NCBI GenBank assembly: GCA_024449915.1
Contig: JAMZAV010000166.1
Location: forward strand, 372,001-436,000
Length of the DNA stretch: 64,000 nucleotides
Reading direction: 5' to 3'
Source of the DNA: Sweltsa coloradensis
Lineage: Eukaryota > Arthropoda > Insecta > Plecoptera > Chloroperlidae
Part shown: positions 47,421-57,147 of the stretch, one piece after another
How positions within the stretch are numbered: position 1 is the stretch's first letter
How the letters are laid out: each line of letters begins with the position of its first letter
Notes under the pieces: generated by a model
Databases searched by the model: none
What the model was told of the DNA's origin: nothing
What the model saw: the letters and a program-made list of their open reading frames with translations, nothing else
Program-made: the position numbers and the translations under genes

Positions 47421-48438
47421 AGGTGACAAGCGTGACAAGCTTGTATTTGTATTTAGTCCAAAAGACGTTATAAACATTTCATACATACTTGAGGTACTTA
47501 CAGTCATGGCATGAAAAGTATTATACATAAAAGTAAGATATAACTAAAAATAGGTATAGCAAAGTAGAGTTTTACAGCACATAAAACAGTGTTAAAACAA
47601 CACTAGAAAAGACAATAAATAATTGAAACGTTATACAATAAAATAATTGAAACAGAAGGAATACCGGGAAGAGAGTTCGAAAGGTAAGCAGTGACAAGAG
47701 AAAAGTAGGAAGACCAAGTAAACAAAACAAAACACAGGTGAGCCGCGAGAGACGTGTTGTGGGGCAATTGGGAAGACGGTGCGGAGGATATCGGAAGAAA
47801 TGTCGAGACTTTAGGTAAACAAGCAATAGGATATGAAAGAGTTATCGGAAGAAGAGGAGGCTTGAGTCAATGGAGCTAACGCTACCCCCAACCTAAATAT
47901 TAATTTCTTTGGAAATGGGACTATTTATTTATTATATTGTTTTATTCGGGAGGCAATCGAAATTGAAAAACGTCCAGGAAGTATGTATAAACGAGATGAC
48001 GGGAAACGACTGCCAGCTGGTTGAAAACCTCCTGGAAACCTGGAAGTATTGCCATGTTACTCCACCTTTACCAACGACTAGTACGGATAGTACATCACAA
48101 AATGTTAGTGATATACGAGTACCGCTAGTAATGTTGACCCTATGACTAGGAGCCAGAGTAGAGCTCTTGTAGACATAAACGGTATGCCTATTACTACAAC
48201 GCTAATTTAGAGGCCGTTTGTAGTCTACTGGTCCTACTACTAGAAGTCATACATCAAAGTCAAGGTTGAGTTACCAGCAATAGTAGCTTAATTTGCTTTC
48301 ATTGTTTTAACTGTTAAGCCCATGATTTAGTTACACCTTAGAAAGTATTGTTTTGGTTTTCTCTTGTTATTAGTTTTGTTTTCAAAATGTATTTGACTTG
48401 AATAAGTGCTATATAATTAGCACGAAAGGTTGTCTAAA
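47421..48438. other. Unassigned intron sequence
   Basis: Small frames on both strands (47572-47826, 47909-48145) show no recognisable domain. Confidence 0.4.
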
Positions 48439-48811
48439 CTAGGGAAACGCCAAAGTCGTTGTTAGACGAGTGAGTGAGCCATGTGTTGAGTACCCGGTAA
48501 CATTTCTTTTCTTCCCCTTACCTTAGGCCTCCCTAGCCTATCATAGGCTATAGTGGAGCATTTGGCCTAAACTATGGCCTAAACTTTTACACAACTCCCG
48601 GACCAACAATCTACCATTAAGCAAGACCCGGCAGTCACACGGAATATTCAGTTGAAGACTGCCAACAACAGCAACCTCCGGCACAGTGATTTCCACCAAT
48701 ACCTTATTATTTAGCCTATACGAATATAATTATCAAACTTAAATGCAAATGTTCCCGGGTACTCACCACATGACTCGCTCACTCGTCTAACTACGACTTT
48801 GGCGTTTCCCT
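48439..48811. repeat. Palindromic tail module (family B) of D copy 1
   Basis: Both ends read CTAGGGAAACGCCAAAGTCG outward-in, giving terminal inverted repeats with CTAG at both edges. The same module occurs at 49426-49797 and 23137-23444. Confidence 0.78.
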
Positions 48812-49420
48812 AGTCTAGTTGGCTTAAGTGCCCTTGTAGCCGAAATGTGGGAGACGTGGGTTCAATCCCCTGGTCGGGAAAGATTTTGTAATTTCTAGAT
48901 TGTATTTCAAAAATAATTAAACTTGTTTTGAAATGCATATAACGCAGTGTAGTCCATCATCTGTGGCAATAGGGCCTACTATGGTAAACATAGCCAGTAC
49001 GAAATACGTGAAAATATTGCAAGGTTTACTCAATCTACGAGCGGAATTTGGGGGTACCTTGACGTCCAACATTCGACTGACCTTGCATGGGCACGGCATT
49101 TCACGGCCAGGCGAAAAACAACAAAAAATATATTTTCAAAATCAAAACATTGTGTTAAAATAATTCTAAACATTGGAAGTCTATTTTTCAGTTTATCATT
49201 TCTTGTAGGTTTTAAATCGCAATGTAATCTTGCTGATTTTGTTAGCAGTTTCAATAAACTCGTACCGGATGTCTGTTTAAAATTCAGGGCAATCTGTTCG
49301 CAGATTCGGCTGATTTCAACGTACAACAATCACCACACACATCACGCACGCACGCAGAAAAACAATTAAGGGCCTTAAGTCGAATGGAAATCACTACGTT
49401 CGCTGCGCTCACTCGTTCAA
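48439..49420 (-). mobile_element. D element copy 1 of a tandem pair
   Basis: On the minus strand the head begins TTGAACGAGTGAGCGCAGCG at 49420 and the tail ends CCCTAG at 48439, followed by T. The tail-proximal 370 bp (48439-48811) is itself an imperfect palindrome with about 65-bp arms (GGGAAACGCCAAAGTCGTTG and its complement). Next to it is a tRNA-like module (48812-48890), with GGGTTCAATCCCC as B box. Confidence 0.75.
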
Positions 49421-49425
49421 ATAAA

Positions 49426-50306
49426 CTAGGGAAACGCCAAAGTCGTTGTGACGAGTGGTGGCCATGTGTTGAGTACCCGGTAACATTTCTTTTCTTCCCT
49501 TACCTTAGGCCTCCCTAGCCTATCATATAGGCTACAGTGGAGCATTTTGGCTTAACTATGGCCTAAACTTTTACACAACTCCCGGACCAACAATCTACCA
49601 TTAAGCAAGACCGGCAGTCACACGGAATATTCAGTTGAAGACTGCAACAACAGCAACCTCCGGCACAGTGATTTCCACCAATACCTTATTATTTAGCCTA
49701 TACGAATATAATTATCAAACTTAAATGCAAATGTTCCCGGGTACCACCACATGACTCGCTCACTCGTCTAACTACGACTTTGGCGTTTTCCCTAGTCTAG
49801 TTGGCTTAAGTGCCCTTGTAGCCGAAATGTGGGAGACGTGGGTTCAATCCCCTGGTCGGGAAAGATTTTGTAATTTCTAGATTGTATTTCAAAAATAATT
49901 AAACTTGTTTTGAAATGCATATAACGCAGTGTAGTCCATCATCTGTGGCAATAGGGCCTACTATGGTAAACATAGCCAGTACGAAATACGTGAAAATATT
50001 GCAAGGTTTACTCAATCTACGAGCGGAATTTGGGGGTACCTTGACGTCCAACATTCGACTGACCTTGCATGGCACGGCATTTCACGGCCAGGCGAAAAAC
50101 AAACAAAAAATATATTTTCAAAATCTAAAACATTGTCGTTAAAATAATTTCTAAACATTGGAAGATCTATTTTTCAGTTTATCATTTCTTGTAGGTTTAA
50201 ATCGCAATGAATCTTGCTGATTTTGTTAGCAGTTCTCAATAAACTCGTACCGGATGTCTGTTTAAAATTTCAGGGCAATCTGTTCAGCGATTCGGCTGAT
50301 TTTCAA

Positions 50307-50345
<39 letters not shown>

Positions 50346-50418
50346 GCACGCAGAAAAACAATTAAGGGCCGTTTAAGTCGAAAGGAAATCACTACGTTCG
50401 CTGCGCTCACTCGTTCAA
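49426..50418 (-). mobile_element. D element copy 2 of a tandem pair
   Basis: Nearly identical to copy 1, with many 1-base insertions/deletions and a (CA)n expansion at 50310-50342 where copy 1 has a short CA/CG run. Same orientation. Only five bases separate the tail of this copy from the head of copy 1. Confidence 0.78.
50310..50350 (+). repeat. (CA)n microsatellite inside D copy 2
   Basis: About 16 CA units followed by CGCACGCACGCA. Confidence 0.92.
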
Positions 50419-51009
50419 ATAATTAACACTACACGGATAACCGAAAGCTATAATGAATATATGTATTGAACATTTATGCTCTCTAATGAGAAGTTGCTAT
50501 TCTTAGTGCCACTGTTTTGATATTGTGTGTATATTGTTTTGTATCTGCTTTCATAAGCTTCTAGGTTTGATGAGTCTCCACCAACGCTCTTTGTCATATA
50601 CGTTCTGGTGCACGTGACAAGAGATGAAACTATGCTGCGTATCAACGGGAACAATAAAGGAATTAGATTAGGCGCATGTGTAGTTGGGGCTTGGGACAAA
50701 ATATTATTTATTCCAACTTTCTACGCGAATCTTGTTTTCCAACATAGTTGTTGGGCGTTGTAGCTCATCTGCACGGGGAACAGTAAGATTAATATATTAT
50801 ACTATCGAAGAAGAAAGTAGTAAATAACATGCATAATTATTGCAAGATTGTTTAGAGTAGAACGACAGTTCATGTCACCCTCCCACCCCCCTGTATTTAC
50901 TACAGTCGAGAGCTCGTGATGCAGATAAAACTAAGTTAAATTAAATAATTTTACTACGTTCAAAATTGTATGCAAATTCAATTTTATATGTTGCACCTAA
51001 AATTGGTTG
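50419..51009. other. Unassigned intron sequence
   Basis: Nothing recognised. Confidence 0.4.
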
Positions 51010-51350
51010 AAAATATAATTTGTTTTAGTGAATTAATTAAATGGTTTCAGCGTGATAACATTTTGTTTCGGTTAGATAGGTACTAGAGCACAGTGACAGT
51101 CTAAGATGACTCATTCAAAATTCCGTTTGGAAACTGTGAACTAAAAATACGCGCCCTAAATAACACTCTTTTTTAAAAATCAGCTCAGTTTGACGATTTT
51201 GTTTAAAATGAAAACGTAATGTAGGTACAGGAAAGATAGGCGAGTACGTGAAATATGTCTGTTTGGCTGGCTCGAATCCTCGAAGGTTGCGAGGCACTAT
51301 AAGAACGTCACAATATTATTTTTTGACGATGAGACCTAATTTAAAAATGA
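51010..51350. repeat. Diverged dispersed repeat G, copy 2
   Basis: Patchy match to 16790-17175 (TAGATAGGTACTAGAGCACA; GGCGAGTACGTGAAATATGT; GACGATGAGACCTAA). Limits approximate. Confidence 0.4.
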
Positions 51351-52948
51351 TTTTTCGGTAGTTGTGAACCATTTTCTTGTAATGTTTTGTATAAATTCAC
51401 AACCAAATTACCTTGTAAGGCATATATTTTTTGTTTTGGCGAGGAATTGGATTGGGCCTTTTAGTGAAAGTTTTGTAGAGTTGAGTTGAGTATAATACTC
51501 TTCTCATCTTATGTGCTCATTATGTTAGTATCGAAATTCCAAAACGCGTTGGAGACAGTACTATGTCCAATTGCCTATACTAAACTTGTTACTACCAAAT
51601 CTAGTTGCCACACCTTTAACAAGTTCGAGTTTATTTTATAAGCTTTACAGGTGGATGTTATATTTTCTTGTGCTCTCGGCGCGTTTTTCTCCTGCCCCTC
51701 CAGCAAGAGAACTTCAACTTCGACAGCAAGTACGATGCACATTGCTAGAAACTGTCATCGTAACTCGGGCGTCTACACGGAAAGTGGATTGCAAAAGGTT
51801 GACATGGGTGTTCACAGCTGTTGTATTGACCAATCGTTCCTTGCGAGTTTTCTGATTCTTTTTATTTAGCTGGCAAGAAGGATTGTTTCTCGAGCAATTT
51901 AAACACGTTTTTTTAAAATAGCTGTATACAATGATTTCTAGAATCATGTCAAGCAGACGCTACACAGTACACAGGGAATAAAATGGTAGAAAATAAAATA
52001 TAAAAACAAACTTTCCTAGTCAGAGGTAGCATAATATGGGACTTTGCACTTTGCCGTTGCACTAGTATTACAACAAAAAGTGTATAATATGTTAGCCTAT
52101 CTACTTTAGAGTGGGACCTAAGGTCTTTAATATTTGGTGCACCGTGCTACAGAATTAAAGTTAAAATGTCATTGAAGAGTTTACGGTGATGGCATTTTTA
52201 AATTTGCTATTTATTAATTTTTTTATTATAATATAGAAATGCAATCGCTTTTTTTATAGCACGGTAAATTATATGATAGATGGTTGTATCAACAAACACG
52301 AGGGGTTATGAGTTCCAAAAATAGATGCGAAGCTACTTTACGTCGTAAATAAGGGTTTAAATAGACAATCTGAGAATTCCCACCCCCCAAGTAGAGGGGA
52401 GGGAGGCCCGAGGGTCACCTTAATTATTGTCAAATGTCAACCAATGACAAAATTACATTTAGACCCCTTTGGGTGAGGCGAGCTTCATCCCTCGACCCCT
52501 AACAAAACGTATATGTCAATAGGTCACGTTCAAACATGTCTCGCAAACACAGACGGACGGACAACAGACAGTTAGGAATATAGCATATAGACCCAGGGGA
52601 TCATCGCTCCTTAATTAAAGTGAAAAGTCACATTTAAGTCTTCATCTCTCGCTGAACACGATATTAATAAAATGCGCAGAGAACGGTGGGTGAAGTATTG
52701 AAATATTCAAATCAATATGCAAGATTTCGCATTCCGGCAGTTCTCCTATCGGATTTCTTTGATTGGATTGTACTACATTTAAACGTCGCTCCGATGTTCG
52801 GGTATGAAATCGGTCATGCATTAAGCCGTCGAAAAGAGAATTACATACTTGCAAATAAGATTGAGGGTTTGACTTTTACTTTCACAAATAAACTCACAAG
52901 TTCGTTCTACGAATTCCAATGCATTGATACTCTGAAAATGATAGATTT
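51351..52948. other. Unassigned intron; possible F-family relative at 52480-52620
   Basis: GACGGACGGACAACAGACAG and neighbouring phrases loosely resemble reversed repeat F. The small frames at 51571-51869 and 52686-52952 have no recognised domain. Confidence 0.35.
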
Positions 52949-53272
52949 TTGAGCGAGCGTAGCGAGCGTCTCCACTTGACTCTTATGGCTCGAATGTCTG
53001 GTTTTTTTTCCTGTTACTGCTTCGATACAGGTCGCACCGTTTCTCTGATCGACCTGAAACTTTTTACACATGTACATACCACCTAGGCGGGTTGCTGTAT
53101 AGTTTTAGAACAAAATCCGATAGTTGGTTATAAAAAAAAAAAAAAGTTTCGATCGTTATGAAATTTTGATGGGTCAATAAGTACAACATTCTCTCCTATT
53201 TTCCAAATTTTCAGCTAAATCGGTCAAGACCTTAAAGACTTATTGGTAATCATAATTCGAAAAATGATGTTA

Positions 53273-54216
53273 CTAGGAAAGCGCTCAGTTGGACGCGTTG
53301 TTGAGCGAGCACCGGTACGTGCAACACGACCCGAGTACGACATTCCCATAATGTTACATACCAATAAGTCTTTAAGGTCTTGACCGATTTAGCTGAAAAT
53401 TTGTAAAATAGGAGAGAATGGATAAAATCCACCGCCATCTAGAGGACCTTGACATCATTTCTTTGGGAAAACTATTTTACTCTTGATTTCTTCTAGGTGG
53501 CAGTACATAGTGACCAGAATTCTTGTGCGACTTTTCGTTGCCATGGTAACGTTACTTTTGTTTAAAATGTAATTTCTATCTACACTAGGCCTACTTATCG
53601 GATCAAAATATAATTAACATATTCGTGACCGGACGGACATTCTAAATGATTTGGCTACCTCAGATTTTGTCGCCGTTTAGTTTTTTAAAAAAACTTTAGA
53701 TTAACTTTAATGTAACTTTATAACTTTTTGAACGATTTTGCCACAAAACTAATGGCATTCAATCGGGAACGAAACTTGCAGATGGTCAAAATTTCAACTC
53801 GATCCGAGCCTCCGTTTGACCGCTATCATGAGATAAAAAAGCTGTGCGACTTTCCGTTGCCATGGTAACGGGACTTTGTTATAATGTAATTTCCATCTAC
53901 ATTACTTATCGGATCAAAATAAAAATAACATATTCGTGATCGGACGGACATTCTAAATGATTTGGCCATCTCAGATTTTGTCGCCGTTTAGTTTGAAAAA
54001 AAAACTTTCGATTAACTTTAATGTAACTTTTTAACTTTTTGAACGATTTTGCCACAAAACTATACAGCAACCCGCCTAGGTGGTATGTACATGTGTGCAA
54101 AATTTCAGGTCGATCAGAGAAACGGTGCGACCTGTATCGAAGCAGTAACAGAAAAAAAAAAAAAAACAGACATTCGAGCCATAAGAGTCAAGTGGAGACG
54201 CTCGCTACGCTCGCAA
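53273..54216 (-). mobile_element. C2 Helitron-like element nested in C1
   Basis: On the minus strand the head is TTGCGAGCGTAGCGAGCG at 54216 and the tail ends TTTCCTAG at 53273, followed by T. It contains two tandem units of about 310 bp (53528-53820 and 53845-54062), each with GTTGCCATGGTAAC and GACGGACATTCTAAATGATT. Confidence 0.75.
53537..53550 (+). promoter_or_regulatory. RFX X-box-like palindrome inside C2
   Basis: GTTGCCATGGTAAC fits the RFX X-box consensus (GTTRCCATGGYAAC type). A second copy is at 53856-53869 in the next tandem unit. The match is visible; binding is not demonstrated. Confidence 0.45.
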
Positions 54217-54432
54217 AAAAAATGAAGGAGGCAGTGAAGATACAAAGATACACTTTAGAAGGCATGACGTGAATTAGTACAATGCAAAGATGTTGGAATA
54301 GTATATAGTGTACAATGTCAATATCCAGTTAGGCCTACACTGTGTGGTGGGCCTTATAGGAATGTCGTACTCGGGTCATGTTGCACGTACCGGTGCTCGC
54401 TCAACAACGCGTCCAACTGAGCGTTTTCCTAG

Positions 54433-55229
54433 TATTTTATCTTAGCCATTCGTGGGCGACAGAGGAGATTCACGATAGGACGGACGTCTAGACATGATAC
54501 GTAATTCGCCAGACGTTTTTTTTTTCCAATATTGGATTTTGATGAATAATTGAGTGCTCCTCTTGAATGGTGTTGTACGGAGGCTTGGTCACCTCTCGGA
54601 TCAGTGAGCCAAAACGACCATCCCTTCCACTCCAGACTACCATAGACGCGTACGCGGTTTGCACGGGGCTACACCACTGAGCTCTGCATACTTACGTGGA
54701 GATCTGATGCATGCATACCTGGCAAATGTTGAGATGTGAAGTTGGCGGAAGATTGCCGTCCGCCATTTTCTTTTGTCCCTAATCAGCGGCAGGTTCAAAA
54801 GAACTAAACATAATAGATTCGTTCACTTGTGTCACTGGCCTGTGTTAATCAGTTTATTTAATGTAACACTGCAGTAAACAATATTCCTAGGCATCATGAG
54901 TGACCCTGATCATAGACCACTGTAATGTACGTCTACTAGTCAACATAACCTCAAAATAAGCTAGCCACAAACCGCCATCTTGACGTTAAGATTTACATCT
55001 TTACGGTGGTGCAATCGCAATATAATCGAGGGACGTGATAATATGCCCATCGGGTTAGGCCTTTTAGACCCATCGCTTTGGCCATGTAGGCTTCAAGGAC
55101 AGTATAGCATGTGCAGTCCACGTAAGTATTTAGAAGTCAGTGGGCTACAAAACTTGCTTCTCGGCTTGGATTTTTAAATAGGGGAGGAGTAGGCAACGCA
55201 CAATTAGAACTGCTTACCTTACCTTGATA
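54433..55229. other. Unassigned intron sequence
   Basis: GC-richer around 54560-54760. Nothing recognised. Confidence 0.4.
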
Positions 55230-55230
55230 C

Positions 55231-55609
55231 GGGCCGTTTTAACTTACGGTATTCCTGCTTGGCATCCTTCAACTCAGAAAAATATTATCAGCTAGAACGA
55301 ATTCAGAATAGGGTCACCAAATTGATTTTAGGGAAATGTAATTTCAATCCTAGTGCTAGTTCACGGCGTAGTATCTGTGACATTCCTTCCATTAGAAATG
55401 TTTGTAATCAATGTTAACACGACAAGTTGTTGTTGACCCTTACCACAGAATATCCATAAGTGAACGACAACACGGGTGTTCCCTTAATTCCACCTTTTGC
55501 CAGAACATCGTCGTACCAAAATAGGGTTTTTAATCGATCTGTTTCGTTGTGGAATCTTCTGTCAAGTGATTTAATTAAAAGTAACAGATGTTTCAACATT
55601 GGTATTTAG
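55231..55609 (+). pseudogene. Non-LTR retrotransposon (LINE) reverse-transcriptase C-terminal fossil
   Basis: Translating the + strand with frame changes gives, in order, AVLTYGIPAWHPSTQKN, then QLERIQNRVTKLILG, then SSRRSICDIPSIRNVC, and finally PPFARTSSYQNRVFNRSVSL followed by WNLLSSDL and a stop at 55607-55609. This is the recognisable downstream part of a LINE RT (LTYG-x-PAW, LERIQNRV-TK-ILG, SVSLWN-L motifs). At least two frameshifts and one stop break it, and the catalytic core is absent, consistent with 5' truncation. The sequence after the stop is AT-rich and ends in AAATAAATTAAATAAATAAA near 55905, a plausible 3' tail. Confidence 0.75.
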
Positions 55610-56102
55610 AGTTTTTTTAATCAGCATTTTTAAAAGATTGTTTCGTTGATGTGAAAGTGTTTTTCATATGATTTTTTAAAATATTATGTTATGTTTATTT
55701 GATATGTAATTTTAATATTGTACGACGTTCTTTTGTAATGCGGGGATATTGTGTACCAAGGGTAACAGCTACAAAAGTACTACGGGGAAAATGCTCTTTC
55801 TGTTGATATTGCATTAATATATTTTATTTTTATAAATGGCATGTTTAATCTGTTATTTATATGAACAAAATGAATGTAACATATTAACAAATAAATTAAA
55901 TAAATAAACGTGTTATTCCAAAGTTTCAAGCCTGTATTACACGTGCGGATTCTGTGACGTAGTGAGGCTACACGTGGTTACTTTCAGTATTGATTGATTC
56001 TGCTTACCAAGCTACAGCGATATAAATCTGTGTCGTTTAATTTGCACCTTACATTACATTCTACGGAAAACACATACAAATTGTAACTGCCTAAAGTAAA
56101 CA
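55610..56102. other. LINE 3' untranslated-like region and unassigned DNA
   Basis: AT-rich to the tail at about 55885-55908. Beyond that nothing recognised. Confidence 0.45.
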
Positions 56103-56608
56103 ATATCCCCCCCAAATACAAAAATTTGAAAAAAAAAAACGGCTGTGAAAAAAAAACTGTTGTGAGATATAGAATTTGAGCCAATCTTTTCTTTCTTCCT
56201 CCCTAGTTTCGCATTGAAAAGAAGTAAGATCATTTCGCCTGTTGACGAGCGCCAAACCAACCATTTTCGTGGTAAAAAAAGTAAAAATTTTAAACTCAAA
56301 ATCATAAGAAAAATTACTTAGCCATTGAATTTGGTTCATTATGAGAACTTCAAAAAGTCAATGGCCAAGTAATTTTTTTATGATTTCGAGTTAAAAAATT
56401 TTACTTTTTTTACCACGAAAATGGTTGGCTTGGCGCTCGTCAACAGGCGAAATGATCTTACTTCTTTTCAATGCGAAACTAGGGAGGAAGAATGAAAAGA
56501 TTGGCTCAAATTCTATATCTCACAACATTCACAGTCAAAGACTTTTGAAGGAGAGCTTGGCTGCCTTTTTTGTTTTTTTTTACAAATTTTTGTATTTGGG
56601 GGGGATAT
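56103..56608. repeat. 0.5-kb near-perfect foldback
   Basis: The left arm (56103-56333) and right arm (about 56356-56608) are reverse complements from ATATCCCCCC inwards to TTACTTAGCCATTGA/TCAATGGCCAAGTAA, with a loop of about 22 bp. The right arm has a roughly 40-bp insertion (about 56526-56565). The overlapping frames on both strands give the same peptide (RSSTGEMILLLFNAKLGRK), which shows the symmetry rather than a gene. Confidence 0.88.
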
Positions 56609-56761
56609 CACATCTTTTTGCTGTTTGTTTCATATCAAGGCGTGAAATACTTGTAAACGAAATCTCAAAGAAAGAGGGAAATTTCAAATGTAATTTTCCA
56701 TCTAAATTGCTCGGATGTACGGCTTAGACGGAGTTTGATTCACTTTCTAAATTTTTGTAAG

Positions 56762-56850
56762 AATTAAATTGGTGGCTGCATAGCTCAGTTGATAAGAGCA
56801 TAGCCCGGACGGCTAAGGTCATGCCAAATTTCATGCTGATAACTCATTAG
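56762..56850 (+). repeat. tRNA-like 5' half at the start of the 297-bp array
   Basis: GGTGGCTGCATAGCTCAGTT followed by GATAAGAGCATAGCC matches a tRNA D-arm/A-box region, and TAGCC/GGCTA could form an anticodon stem. No T arm follows. Probably a tRNA-derived retroposon head. Confidence 0.5.
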
Positions 56851-57147
56851 GTGCCTTCATGGTGAATGCTGGAAATCAAGGTAAAAATAATATAAACTAC
56901 TAGGGATGGAGGTTGAAAAAATGTGGTTTAGGAAATGAGAATAGGCCGATTGGGTTAAAACACATTAAAACATAATTTTAATAACTAATTTGAATAAAAT
57001 TTCAATTTTGGGTTAGGGCTATGAATTATTCCAATTTTAGGGGATGATTTAGGGGGACTTGGGGGTGGAATATCGCTTGCCTCTCGGCGGATTATTTTTC
57101 ATATTATTATGTACCATTATGCCTAATTTCATGCTGATAACTCATTA
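56851..57147 (+). repeat. 297-bp tandem repeat, unit 1 (left of the foldback)
   Basis: Begins GTGCCTTCATGGTGAATGCT and ends GCTGATAACTCATTA. It is continuous with units at 60471-61322 except for the 3.3-kb insertion. Confidence 0.88.

Larger units (their letters stand above)
52949..54432 (+). mobile_element. C1 Helitron-like element, interrupted by C2
   Basis: Head TTGAGCGAGCGTAGCGAGCG at 52949. Tail AACGCGTCCAACTGAGCG then TTTTCCTAG at 54432, followed by T. The C2 element (53273-54216) lies inside in the opposite orientation. Without it C1 is about 0.54 kb. The head-proximal part mirrors C2's own head region. Confidence 0.72.

Noticed and set aside
48917..50142. Repeated 75-76-codon frames starting MHITQCSPSSVAIG
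   Set aside because: Both are the same stretch of two tandem D elements; copy 3 does not preserve the frame, so coding is unlikely.
56054..56727. Frames on both strands giving the same RSSTGEMILLLFNAKLGRK peptide
   Set aside because: Mirror readings of a palindrome; no domain, and each frame is short and breaks at the loop.
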